64,000 nucleotides of DNA from Actinomycetes bacterium (GTDB lineage Bacteria > Actinomycetota > Thermoleophilia > BMS3ABIN01). The notes below the pieces were generated by a model. The model saw nothing but the letters and a program-made list of their open reading frames with translations. It was not told where the DNA came from and made no database searches. This document shows positions 32,443 to 42,018 of this stretch, one piece after another (the first letter of the stretch is position 1; each line of letters begins with the position of its first letter). A program made the position numbers and the translations under genes. The stretch spans positions 1 through 64,000 of the forward strand of contig JAJYXB010000023.1 in assembly GCA_021791195.1 (NCBI GenBank). Reading direction: 5' to 3'.

Positions 32443-33558
32443 CTATTGGATGTGACTGTCTGCCTCGATCACCGTGAACGGCTCCAGCTTGACCTCCGGG
32501 TCAAGCACGCTGCCGGCGCCGATGACGCAGCGGTCGCCCACAACGGCGCGGTCGCCGATGCGCACGTCATCGCGGATGTAGGCGCCGCGGCCGATGATGC
32601 CGCCCACCACCTTGGCGCCGGCGCCGGTCTGGGCCGCACGCCACTTGATGACGCCTTCCAGCGAGGCGCCGTTCTCGATGACGCTGTGATCGCCGACGAT
32701 CAGCGGGCCCGTCAGGCTGGCGTTCTCGCCCACACGGCAATAATCACCCAGCAGGATGGGAGGTTTCAGCACCGCCGTGCGGGCAATCCGGGTACCCTTG
32801 CCGACATGGATGCCCGGCCGCCGTTCCTTGCCGGGGATCTCCACTTTCACCTTGCCGGTGAGGGCGTCGAAGTTGCCGATGCGGTACTGTGTCAGGCTGC
32901 CGACGTCATTCCAGTAGCCGTCGATCTCGAAGCCGTTGAAGGGGATGTCGCGGGCGACGAACTCGGGGAACAGCTGCGTGCCGAAGTCAAAAAAAGTGTC
33001 CCTGGGGATGTAATCGAAAATGGCGGGTTCGAAAACGTAGATGCCGCAGTTGCAGAGGTTGCTCAGTTCCTCGCCGCGAGCCGGCTTCTCCTGGAAGCCG
33101 AGGATGCGGCCGCTCTCCTCCCGGATGACGACGCCGAAGCGGCTGGGGTCGCTCACTTTTTTGAGCGCCAGCGTGGCGATGCAGCCGGATTCGCGGTGCT
33201 GCTCAAGCAGACGGGTCAGGTCAATATCGGTAAGGGCATCGCCGCTGATTACCAGGAAAGTGTCGTCTTCCAGGTATTTCTGGACGTTCTTGACGCCGCC
33301 GGCGGTCCCCATCAACTCGTTTTCCAGCGAGTAGCGCAGCTCCACCCCGACCTGCTGCCCCCGGCCGAAATAATTGGTGATCGCGTGGGGATGGTAATGC
33401 AGATTGGCGACGGCTTCAACAAATCCATGTTTTTTGATCAAGCGGAGGATATGGTACATAACCGGCCGGTTGACGATCGGCGCCATCGGCTTGGAGATGG
33501 AGCCGGTAAGTGGTCTCAGGCGGGTGCCGAGACCGGCGGCCAGTACCATGGCTCTCAA
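32443..33558 (-). CDS. Sugar-1-phosphate nucleotidyltransferase (mannose-1-P guanylyltransferase-like)
   Basis: 371 residues from TTG, one base after the mtnA stop. N-terminal NTP-transferase domain 1-235: AMVLAAGLGTRLRPLTGSISKPMAPIVNRP (nucleotide loop and Lys), VISGDALTDID, GFQEKP, IDGYWNDVGS. C-terminal left-handed beta-helix 255-365 (hexapeptide pattern ILLGDYCRVGENA.., VGGIIGRGAYIRDDVRIGDRAVVGDRCVIGAGSVL). It activates a sugar 1-phosphate, most likely mannose with GTP or glucose with UTP. The nearby isomerase and phosphohexomutase would supply hexose 1-phosphates. Confidence 0.88.
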   Translation of the reverse strand: MRAMVLAAGLGTRLRPLTGSISKPMAPIVNRPVMYHILRLIKKHGFVEAVANLHYHPHAITNYFGRGQQVGVELRYSLENELMGTAGGVKNVQKYLEDDTFLVISGDALTDIDLTRLLEQHRESGCIATLALKKVSDPSRFGVVIREESGRILGFQEKPARGEELSNLCNCGIYVFEPAIFDYIPRDTFFDFGTQLFPEFVARDIPFNGFEIDGYWNDVGSLTQYRIGNFDALTGKVKVEIPGKERRPGIHVGKGTRIARTAVLKPPILLGDYCRVGENASLTGPLIVGDHSVIENGASLEGVIKWRAAQTGAGAKVVGGIIGRGAYIRDDVRIGDRAVVGDRCVIGAGSVLDPEVKLEPFTVIEADSHIQ

Positions 33559-33559
33559 T

Positions 33560-34612
33560 TTACTTGCCTTTCTTGGCTGCGGCCAGGCTTTCGGAGTACG
33601 GCTCCCGGTGCACGCCTGCCTCGGTGATAATGGCGGTGACGTTCTCGTGCGGCGTCACATCAAAAGCCGGATTGCAGACGCCGATGCCCGCAGGTGCGCA
33701 CTGCACCTCGCGAAAATGCGTCACCTCGGCAGGGTCGCGCTCCTCGATGGGGATATGATCGCCATCAGGAATGCCGAGGTCGACGGTCGACGTCGGCGCC
33801 GCCACATAGAAGGGCACACCGTGCACCTTCGCCAGCACCGAGACGGTGTAAGTGCCGATCTTGTTGGCGACGTCGCCGTTGGCGGCGATGCGATCCGAGC
33901 CGACCACGACGGCGTCGATCTCGCCCTTCTTGAAGAAGTAGCCGCTCATGTTGTCGGTGATCAGGCGGCAGGGGATGCCTTCCTGCTGCAGTTCCCACGC
34001 AGTCAGGCGGGCGCCCTGCAAAAACGGCCGCGTCTCGTCGGCGTAGACCATGATGCCGGGGTCGCGCCGGAACACTGAACGGATCACGCCCAGCGCCGTG
34101 CCATAGCCGGCAGTCGCCAGGGCGCCGGCGTTGCAGTGGGTGAGGATGCGGGCGCCCTTGGGGAAGAGCGGCGCCGCGTGCTCGCCCATCGCGACGCACA
34201 TGGCGATATCCTCGTCGAGGATCTCCTGCGAGCGCTCTTTCAGCCGGCGGCGGATCTCGTCCGGATCGCCCGGCTGGCCGTAGATCTGTTCCTGCTGCTT
34301 GAGCGCCCAGCCCAGGTTATAGGCCGTCGGCCTGGTCTCGAACAGCCCTTTGGCGGCCGTATCAAGGTCGGCCTTCAGCTGCTCGTAGCTGGACGCGGAG
34401 GACTGCATTGCGGCCAGCGCCATGCCCATGGCGGCGGCGACGCCGATCGCCGGCGCGCCGCGAATCACCATCGTTTTGATGGAATCCCCCACCTCCTGCC
34501 AGGTGCGGTGATGGATGTAAGCCTCATCCAGCGGCAGGATGCGCTGATCGATCATGACGACCTCGTCGCCCTGCCACTCGATTGTTTTGACGCTGTAGCT
34601 TGTTTGTGCCAA
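33560..34612 (-). CDS. mtnA: Methylthioribose-1-phosphate isomerase-type enzyme
   Basis: 350 residues from TTG at 34612 (CAGGAAG seven bases upstream); an in-frame ATG at 34660, overlapping ahcY, has no ribosome-binding site. Catalytic cysteine in ILTHCNAGALATAGYGTALG and aspartate in VVGSDRIAANGDVANKIGTY; MVIRGAPAIGVAAAMGMALA near the N-terminus. It converts methylthioribose 1-phosphate to methylthioribulose 1-phosphate in the methionine salvage pathway; some homologues act on ribose-1,5-bisphosphate or 5-deoxyribose 1-phosphate. No other salvage gene is nearby, so a reduced or alternative route is possible. Confidence 0.93.
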   Translation of the reverse strand: MAQTSYSVKTIEWQGDEVVMIDQRILPLDEAYIHHRTWQEVGDSIKTMVIRGAPAIGVAAAMGMALAAMQSSASSYEQLKADLDTAAKGLFETRPTAYNLGWALKQQEQIYGQPGDPDEIRRRLKERSQEILDEDIAMCVAMGEHAAPLFPKGARILTHCNAGALATAGYGTALGVIRSVFRRDPGIMVYADETRPFLQGARLTAWELQQEGIPCRLITDNMSGYFFKKGEIDAVVVGSDRIAANGDVANKIGTYTVSVLAKVHGVPFYVAAPTSTVDLGIPDGDHIPIEERDPAEVTHFREVQCAPAGIGVCNPAFDVTPHENVTAIITEAGVHREPYSESLAAAKKGK

Positions 34613-34641
34613 ATTCTGCGCTTCCTGCCTTCCTCCCCGGG

Positions 34642-36039
<1,398 letters not shown>

Positions 36040-36104
36040 TTACCGGACCGCGTTGCCGCAGATGTTGGCAATCCGCCCAGAAAGTATACTACCGGCGCTT
36101 GCTG

Positions 36105-37187
36105 TTACGCCAGCTTCCTTTTCAGCTCTTCGATGCGCACCACCGGCGAGGGATCGATGCCCTCGAGGATCGCCATGTACAGCGAAACATAGTCGCCCAG
36201 ATACATGCTGGAGAACAGTCTCGCCAGCCGGCTGCGTCCGGAAGTGTGATGCTCGTGGATGTCGCCGGCGTATTCCTTCAGCAGGGCGCCGGTCACCTCC
36301 ATGCGCTTCCGGTTCTGCGGGTGCATCAGCTCGTCCAGCAGGTAGATGACGCTGAAGCGGTCCATCAGCCCCGGGGGGTGATCCCAGCCGACGATCTCGT
36401 TGTGGTTCAGCTCGGGAAATTCATTGTGGAAGGCCAGCGACTTGGCGTTCTCGTTGATCTGGCATTTCCAGCGGCGGGCGGCCACGGAGGTCACTTCGGC
36501 CCCGTAGATGACGGGGACCTTGCCATACAGGCTGATCGCCAGCTGCTTGGCCGGATTATCGGCGCTGGGCACCCCCGGGCCGTACAGCTCCGAGAGCAGC
36601 GACAGCACGCCGGCCGTCTCCTCCACGTCGGCCTCCACATCGGTGGCCAGGCCCAGACTTTCCAGGCAGGCGGCGATTGGCACCGAAAGGTAGCCACTGG
36701 CAGCGCGCGGCTGCAGGCTGCCCGGCACCTTCACCAGCGGCAGCTCTTCGCCGCCGGCGATCTCGGCGATCTTGCCGCCGGTGCTGATACAGACAATGCG
36801 GCAACTGCGCTGGAGCGCCTCGCTCAGGCAGCTGACCGTCTCCTCGGTGTTCCCCGAATAGCTGACCGCGAACACGAGGCTGCGGCTGCTGACCCACTCC
36901 GGCAGGTGATAGCCGCGGATGGTGGCCATCTGCCCCGAGAGGGAAGTCTCGTATGCCGCCGCCACGATGTCGCCGCCGATGGCGGAGCCGCCCATGCCGG
37001 CCACGGCGATGCCGCCAACTTCGCCGCCACCGTCCGTGATGATATCGCCGGCGGAGGCGTAGGCCGCGCGCACCTGCTGGGCCAGCCCGGCGACCATGCC
37101 GAACTGGTCCTGGGAATCAAGAGATCCTATGTAAGCAACGTCATCGAGCCGGCGCTCGGGTGGCTCGGCTGCTGTTTGCCGTGTCAT
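36105..37187 (-). CDS. Bifunctional phosphoglucose/phosphomannose isomerase
   Basis: 360 residues from ATG at 37187 (AAAGGAGG seven bases upstream; GTG one codon earlier is too close). Two SIS domains: GIAVAGMGGSAIGGDIVAAA, LVFAVSYSGNTEETVSCLSEAL and VCISTGGKIAEIA in the first; VPVIYGAE and NENAKSLAFHNEFPELNHNEIVGW with the catalytic glutamate and histidine in the second. It interconverts fructose 6-P with glucose 6-P and mannose 6-P. It lies nine bases downstream of the phosphohexomutase gene, so the two form an operon feeding mannose or glucose units. Confidence 0.95.
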   Translation of the reverse strand: MTRQTAAEPPERRLDDVAYIGSLDSQDQFGMVAGLAQQVRAAYASAGDIITDGGGEVGGIAVAGMGGSAIGGDIVAAAYETSLSGQMATIRGYHLPEWVSSRSLVFAVSYSGNTEETVSCLSEALQRSCRIVCISTGGKIAEIAGGEELPLVKVPGSLQPRAASGYLSVPIAACLESLGLATDVEADVEETAGVLSLLSELYGPGVPSADNPAKQLAISLYGKVPVIYGAEVTSVAARRWKCQINENAKSLAFHNEFPELNHNEIVGWDHPPGLMDRFSVIYLLDELMHPQNRKRMEVTGALLKEYAGDIHEHHTSGRSRLARLFSSMYLGDYVSLYMAILEGIDPSPVVRIEELKRKLA

Positions 37188-37199
37188 CACTTGCCTCCT

Positions 37200-38570
37200 T
37201 TAACCGAGACCGGCGGCCACGGAAGGAAACTGCCTGAGTCTGGACAGGATCAGCTCCTTGATCTCGTCGCGCCGCTGCGGCGTTTTGGCCTCGCAGCGAA
37301 CGACGACCACCGGGGAAGTATTCGACGCCCGCACCAGTCCCCATCCATCGGGGAAGACCACGCGGACGCCGTCGATGTCTATTATCTCGTGGTCGCGGGA
37401 GAATTCTTCCTTCACCTTGTCCACGATCTGCCATTTCTCTTCCTCGGTGGATTCGATCCGCAGCTCGGGGGTCGCAAAATATACGGGGATGTCATCCATC
37501 AGCGCGGAGAGCTGCCGCCCCTGGCGGGCGACGTATTCCACCAGGCGGCAGGCCGAGTAGATGGCGTCGTCGTAGCCGAAGTAGCGGTCGGCGAAGTAGA
37601 TGTGGCCGCTCATCTCGCCGGCCAGCAGTGCTTTTTCCTCCCGGATCTTGGCTTCGATCAGTGAATGGCCTGTCTTCCACATCAGCGGCACGCCGCCGTG
37701 GGCCTGGACGTCCTCGACCAGCGCCTGCGAGCACTTCACCTCGAAGATGATGGTGCCGCCGGGATTGCTCTCAAGGATGTCACGGGAGAAGAGAATCATC
37801 AACTGGTCGCCCCAGATCACCCGGCCGTCGTCAGCGACCGCGCCGATGCGGTCGGCGTCGCCGTCGAAGGCGATGCCGATGTCGGCCCCCTCGCTGGCGA
37901 CCAGCGCCCGCAGATCCTCCAGGTTGGCCGGCACCGTCGGGTCGGGGAAATGGTTGGGGAAGTTTCCGTCCGGATCGCAGTAGAGCTCCACTACTTCGCA
38001 ACCCAGCCGTTCCAGCAGGCGCGGCGCCACTTTGCCGCCGACGCCGTTGCCGGCGTCGACAACCACCTTCAGTTTCCGCGCCGGTTTGACGTCGTTGCCG
38101 ATATAGTCCAGATAGGCCGGCACGGGATCGGCCCCCGAGACCGAACCTTCCCCGGTGTCGAACACGCCCGATTCGATGATCTGGCGCAGCTTCTGGATCT
38201 CCTCGCCGTAGATGGTGCCGTGGCCGCGGCAGAGCTTGAAGCCATTGTACTGCGGCGGATTGTGGCTGCCGGTGATCATCACGCCAGCCTGTTTCCTGTA
38301 TTCTTGCAGCGAGAAATAAAAGACTGGCGTGGGGACCTCGCCGGCGTCTATGACATCGCAGCCGGTAGAGGTGATGCCTCGCACCAGCGCGTCGCGGTAA
38401 GGCCCGGAGCTGGGACGGTTGTCGCGGGCAACAACCGCCTCGTCCAGGCCAAAGGAGCGGGCATAGGTGCCAAACGCCTTGCCGAGCAGTTCGACGGTCT
38501 CCTCGTTCAGGTCCTGACCCACAAGCCCGCGCACATCGTATTCGCGGAATATCTGCGCGTTGACGCTCAC
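37200..38570 (-). CDS. Phosphomannomutase/phosphoglucomutase
   Basis: 456 residues from GTG at 38570 behind GGGAGGAAAGC; the longer frame upstream lacks support. Alpha-D-phosphohexomutase fold: N-terminal IFREYDVRGLVGQDL, phosphoserine loop GVMITGSHNPPQYNGFKL, metal loop IAFDGDADRIGAV, sugar-binding GEMSGHIYFADR, C-terminal phosphate loop VRASNTSPVVVVRCEA. It makes mannose 1-P or glucose 1-P from the 6-phosphates supplied by the isomerase gene that follows; the nucleotidyltransferase gene 5 kb downstream would use the product. Confidence 0.96.
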   Translation of the reverse strand: MSVNAQIFREYDVRGLVGQDLNEETVELLGKAFGTYARSFGLDEAVVARDNRPSSGPYRDALVRGITSTGCDVIDAGEVPTPVFYFSLQEYRKQAGVMITGSHNPPQYNGFKLCRGHGTIYGEEIQKLRQIIESGVFDTGEGSVSGADPVPAYLDYIGNDVKPARKLKVVVDAGNGVGGKVAPRLLERLGCEVVELYCDPDGNFPNHFPDPTVPANLEDLRALVASEGADIGIAFDGDADRIGAVADDGRVIWGDQLMILFSRDILESNPGGTIIFEVKCSQALVEDVQAHGGVPLMWKTGHSLIEAKIREEKALLAGEMSGHIYFADRYFGYDDAIYSACRLVEYVARQGRQLSALMDDIPVYFATPELRIESTEEEKWQIVDKVKEEFSRDHEIIDIDGVRVVFPDGWGLVRASNTSPVVVVRCEAKTPQRRDEIKELILSRLRQFPSVAAGLG

Positions 38571-38742
38571 GCTTTCCTCCCGGTTAATGGCATTGATATT
38601 TTCAGGCATTAAAGCCCACGCCCGCGGGCGCTGACAGCGTCCTCGCGGGCATCGCGCGGCCTTTTTCTGGGACAAAAAAGCAGCGCAGGTACTATAGCGG
38701 ATGCCAGCCACAGAGACAATTCCGGCGGCGTGAGCTCTGGCG

Positions 38743-39135
38743 CTAGGGCTGTAGCTTCCACTGGCCGTCTTCACGGTTCAGCGTCCAGGCGCCGGTCTGG
38801 GGATCGTCGGGCGCTCCAGGAGCCTTTCTCGTGCCGCGCCATTTGACGGTGGCGGTGTCGCCGTTGACGCTCTGTGATGTGACGGTGAAGCTGTCGACAC
38901 GCGAGCCCTGCGGCGAGGAAGCATCTGCGTTGCTGATGAACCGGTCACGCGAGATTTTCTTCAGCGGCGAGCCGGAGGCAAGCATGTCGTAGGCGTCGCC
39001 AAACTCCCTGTTGTTGAGATGCTGCATGAAGGTCTGGGCGGCCGAGGCCGGCGACCCGCTGCCGCAGCCGGCCGCCAGCAGGAACATCAGGGCCGCCAGG
39101 GTGGTCGCCAGGAATATCGGTGCGATCTTTCTCAT
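38743..39135 (-). CDS. Small lipoprotein, DUF4878/NTF2-like
   Basis: 130 residues. Lipoprotein signal RKIAPIFLATTLAALMFLLAAG-C (lipobox LAAGC), then a domain of about 100 residues: SAAQTFMQHLNNREFGDAYDML, SRDRFISNADA, VDSFTVTSQSVNGDTATVKWRGTR, ending WTLNREDGQWKLQP. This helix-then-sheet pattern is that of DUF4878/NTF2-like lipoproteins, whose function is unknown. It stands alone between the phosphohexomutase gene and an unknown gene on the same strand. Confidence 0.8.
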   Translation of the reverse strand: MRKIAPIFLATTLAALMFLLAAGCGSGSPASAAQTFMQHLNNREFGDAYDMLASGSPLKKISRDRFISNADASSPQGSRVDSFTVTSQSVNGDTATVKWRGTRKAPGAPDDPQTGAWTLNREDGQWKLQP

Positions 39136-39191
39136 TCGGGATCCGCTGCTAGTTTTGCGTTATCGGGCGATTTTCCTCTATATCCGCGCAG

Positions 39192-39914
39192 TCAATCGAG
39201 CGGCGAAGCCGGCCGTGGTCCACCGCGGCGCAGGCGGCGCCGCAATCGTCTCAGGCCAGGCAGCAGGATGCCGTGCTTTTCCCGCACCGGCAGTTTTGCC
39301 CGGTTGAACCCGGTGCCGCGGTCGGCGGCATAGCGAGGCGAAGCGCAGAAGCTTTCCAGGGCCGCCAGCGGTGCATGCGGCGAAGCCGGGCCGCGGCTGC
39401 CCGGCTTGCCGCCGGCCGCCGCCGCCACATCGATGAGCCGGCGCAGGGCGCCGTCCTTCCTGTGTGTGAAAGGATTGATGCGGCCGGCCCGGTCGAGTGA
39501 TTTCAGCCACAGGCCCCGGGAGTTCTCATCCGGGCAGAAGAAGAAGTCGGCGCTGGCCAGCGCCCCCTCCAGTCCGGCGCCGGGGAGGTCCCCGGGCCGG
39601 GCCCGGGCAGACACCGCCTCCAGCCCCGCGGCGACCGGCGTCCCGGCGGCGATGAGCTGAGGCAGGCGCGTCAGCGTCCGGGCGTCCAGGACGACGGCGT
39701 CAGAATCGGCGGCGATGAGGGCGATGTTGCGCCTGTTATAATAGACAATGGCGAAATCGCGGTGTGAAAGCCCGGTCCGCTCCGGCACCGCCAGGATCAC
39801 ATCCTGGATCTTTGCCAGCGCTGCCGCCAGCCGCCATCCGGAAGATTCCGGGATGTCCGCCTCGGTGGCGATCTTCCTGTCGCTGATCACGAGTATTCTG
39901 CTGCGGTGCGTCAT
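39192..39914 (-). CDS. Uncharacterised protein resembling a glycosyltransferase N-terminal domain
   Basis: 240 residues. The start SRILVISDRKIATEADIPESSGWRLAAALAKIQDVILAVPERTGLSHRDFAIVYYNRRNIALIAADSDAVVLDARTL resembles the N-terminal Rossmann domain of some actinobacterial GT-B glycosyltransferases, but the C-terminal nucleotide-sugar domain is missing. The end becomes R/G/P-rich (LRRLRRRLRRGGPRP). It could be a truncated gene or an N-domain-only protein. Family assignment is tentative; the middle has FFFCPDENSRGLWLKSLDRAGRINPF. Confidence 0.6.
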   Translation of the reverse strand: MTHRSRILVISDRKIATEADIPESSGWRLAAALAKIQDVILAVPERTGLSHRDFAIVYYNRRNIALIAADSDAVVLDARTLTRLPQLIAAGTPVAAGLEAVSARARPGDLPGAGLEGALASADFFFCPDENSRGLWLKSLDRAGRINPFTHRKDGALRRLIDVAAAAGGKPGSRGPASPHAPLAALESFCASPRYAADRGTGFNRAKLPVREKHGILLPGLRRLRRRLRRGGPRPASPLD

Positions 39915-39992
39915 CGTTTGCCATCCAGCGTAATTTATATTAGTTTACGCTTCCCGCTTCGATTATGTCGAACGGGTGCTGTCGCGGGGTCG

Positions 39993-40021
39993 TTGACAGC
40001 GGCCGCAAGTTGCTTTAGTAT
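39993..40021 (+). promoter_or_regulatory. Promoter of rplM-rpsI
   Basis: TTGACA (39993-39998), 17 bases, TAGTAT (40016-40021), 29 bases before the rplM start. Confidence 0.85.
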
Positions 40022-40050
40022 TTCCATTTGCGCTGATTTTAAGGAAAGCC

Positions 40051-40494
40051 ATGAAAACTTCCATGAAGACTTACGTAGCCAAGCCATCCACAATCGAAAG
40101 AAAATGGTATGTCGTCGACGCCAAGGACCAGCGTCTCGGTCGCCTGGCGACGCATATCGCCGATACTCTCAGGGGCAAAAACAAGCCTGAGTACACGCCC
40201 AACATCGACACCGGCGACTTCGTCGTGGTCGTCAACGCCAAGCGGGTCGCGGTCACCGGGCGCAAGCTGGAGAAAAAGATCTATTACCGTCACACGGGTT
40301 ATCCCGGCGGCCTGAAGCAGCGGACACTGTCGCAGATGCTCGACAAGAAGCCGGAGGATGTTATCCGGCTGGCCGTCAGGGGCATGATGCCGAAGAACCG
40401 TCTCAGCCGGGCGCAGCTGAAGAAACTGAAGATTTTCGCGGGCCCGGAGCACGGGCACGAGGCCCAGAAGCCGGAGGAGCTCAAGTTTGGCTAG
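40051..40494 (+). CDS. rplM: 50S ribosomal protein L13
   Basis: 147 residues, AAGGAAAG upstream. Typical L13: [70 protein letters not shown], then [13 protein letters not shown] and [19 protein letters not shown] 16-residue N-terminal part ([16 protein letters not shown]) is normal for Gram-positive L13. It forms an operon with rpsI, whose start overlaps its end by eight bases. The short leader leaves no room for an L13-binding autoregulatory structure. Confidence 0.99.
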   Translation: MKTSMKTYVAKPSTIERKWYVVDAKDQRLGRLATHIADTLRGKNKPEYTPNIDTGDFVVVVNAKRVAVTGRKLEKKIYYRHTGYPGGLKQRTLSQMLDKKPEDVIRLAVRGMMPKNRLSRAQLKKLKIFAGPEHGHEAQKPEELKFG

Positions 40495-40873
40495 ATATAC
40501 TGCAACAGGCAAGCGCAAGACCTCGATCGCCCGGGTCATCCTGACCCCCGGCGAGGGCAAGATCACGGTAAACGGCCGGGGATTCGACGAATTCTTCCCG
40601 CGGCCGCGGCTGCGCACCGAGGTGCGGATGCCGCTGACCACGACCGGCACCGAAGGACGCTTCGACGTCAACGCCAATATCCAGGGCGGCGGCATGAGCG
40701 GCCAGGCCGGCGCGCTCAGGCATGGCATCGCCCGGGCACTGCTTTCGGCGGATGACTCGCTGCGCAAGGAACTGCGCGTCGGCGGTTTCCTCACGCGCGA
40801 CGACCGCATCAAGGAGCGGAAGAAGGCGGGTCTGAAGAGCGCCCGCAAGCGGCCGCAGTTCTCGAAGCGTTAG
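40487..40873 (+). CDS. rpsI: 30S ribosomal protein S9
   Basis: 128 residues from TTG inside the last codons of rpl[47 protein letters not shown], and the conserved tail [18 protein letters not shown] reaching the P-site tRNA. Followed by a terminator at 40915-40939. Confidence 0.99.
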   Translation: MARYTATGKRKTSIARVILTPGEGKITVNGRGFDEFFPRPRLRTEVRMPLTTTGTEGRFDVNANIQGGGMSGQAGALRHGIARALLSADDSLRKELRVGGFLTRDDRIKERKKAGLKSARKRPQFSKR

Positions 40874-40914
40874 GAATTACGCGGCGGTCAGCCGCGGCAA
40901 AAGTCAAAATCAGG

Positions 40915-40939
40915 AGCGGACCTTATGGTCCGCTTTTTT
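40915..40939 (+). terminator. Terminator after rpsI
   Basis: AGCGGACC-TTAT-GGTCCGCT with the T-run 40934-40939; it also separates the following racemase-like gene, whose ribosome-binding site begins just after it. Confidence 0.93.
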
Positions 40940-40958
40940 GTCGGGAGGGTTCAGATTC

Positions 40959-42011
40959 ATGGCGACGCTGAGGATCGATCCGGCCAGGATCGAGCAGAAC
41001 ACGCGCCTGGTCGCGCAAATGCTGGCGCCGCATGGAGTCCGGCTGGTCGGCGTCACCAAGGCCTGCCTCGGCGACGTGCGGGTGGGCAAAGCCATGCTCG
41101 CCGGCGGCGCCGCGGCGCTGGCTGACTCGCGGGCCGCGAGCATCGCCTCCCTGCGCCGCGGGCTGCCCGCGGCGGAGCTCGAACTGATGCGCCCCTGTTT
41201 TCCTCCGGACGGCGGCAAGCAAGCGGTATCGGCGACCGCGGCCAGCATCTGTTTTGTTTCCACGGCCGCTCAGGCCGGGGCGCTGCTGGCGGCCGGCGCG
41301 GGGCCGCTGCGCGTGTTGTTGATGATCGAGACCGGCGACGGCCGTGAAGGGGTGCCGCTTTCGCTGGCGGTGGATGAGGCCCGGCGGCTGGGGGCGCTGG
41401 ACGGAGTCGAGCTGGCCGGGCTGGCGACCAACGCCGCCTGCGCCCGGCCTCAGGCGCCGCTGGGCGACGCCATGAAAGAATTCGCCCGGGCTGCCGGAGA
41501 GATCGCGGATGCCGGATGCTCATGCGGGCCGGTACGCTCCGCCGGCGGTTCGGGGCTGCTGGGACTGCTGCCCGGCGCCGCCGCGGACGGGGCTGCTTCG
41601 CCCGGCTCTGCCGCGCCGCTGGCACCGGTGAGCGAGCTGCGCTGCGGCGAGGCGATCCTGCTGGGGCGGATCCCCTCAGGCGGCGCGCCCGGCACGTTCC
41701 TGCCCGGCGCGCACCGCGATGCTTTCATCCTGGAGGCGCCGGTGATGGAGGTGTTCAGGAAAGAGGGGCGGCTGCGGGCGCTGATCGGGTTTGGCATCCA
41801 GGATGCCGGCCTCGCGCCGATGGTGCCCCTGGACGCGGGCGTCGTTCCGGCAAAGATCACCAGCGATTATTTCGTCGTCAACCTGACGGAGGAGGCCGCC
41901 GGGAGGGTCGCTCCGGGCGGCCGGCTGTCGTTCATCCCGCCCTACTACGCCCTGCTTGCCGCGATGACCTCGCCCTTCGTGGAGAAGACGTTTCTGAAGC
42001 CGTCAGCCTAG
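40959..42011 (+). CDS. Alanine/ornithine racemase-like PLP enzyme
   Basis: 350 residues from ATG at 40959 (GGGAGG 11 bases upstream; TTG at 40938 possible). Fold-type III PLP barrel: RIDPARIEQNTRLVAQML, PLP-lysine in GVTKACLGD, LRVLLMIETGDGREGV, then GVELAGLATNAACA and the C-terminal half SELRCGEAILLGRIP. This is the pattern of racemases that act on amino acids outside the Alr group (ornithine or broad specificity). A classical alr is at 49563-50681, so this copy probably has another substrate. It is convergent with the DEAD-box gene at only 7 bp. Confidence 0.8.
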   Translation: MATLRIDPARIEQNTRLVAQMLAPHGVRLVGVTKACLGDVRVGKAMLAGGAAALADSRAASIASLRRGLPAAELELMRPCFPPDGGKQAVSATAASICFVSTAAQAGALLAAGAGPLRVLLMIETGDGREGVPLSLAVDEARRLGALDGVELAGLATNAACARPQAPLGDAMKEFARAAGEIADAGCSCGPVRSAGGSGLLGLLPGAAADGAASPGSAAPLAPVSELRCGEAILLGRIPSGGAPGTFLPGAHRDAFILEAPVMEVFRKEGRLRALIGFGIQDAGLAPMVPLDAGVVPAKITSDYFVVNLTEEAAGRVAPGGRLSFIPPYYALLAAMTSPFVEKTFLKPSA

Positions 42012-42018
42012 CGGCCGC

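Noticed and set aside
32446-33627. Plus-strand frame of 393 codons opposite the nucleotidyltransferase
   Set aside because: The nucleotidyltransferase has full motifs and coupling to mtnA; the opposite frame shows only low-complexity H/D/A/V sequence.
39999-40050. L13 autoregulatory leader
   Set aside because: Only 29 nt lie between the promoter -10 and the start codon, and no conserved structure is visible.
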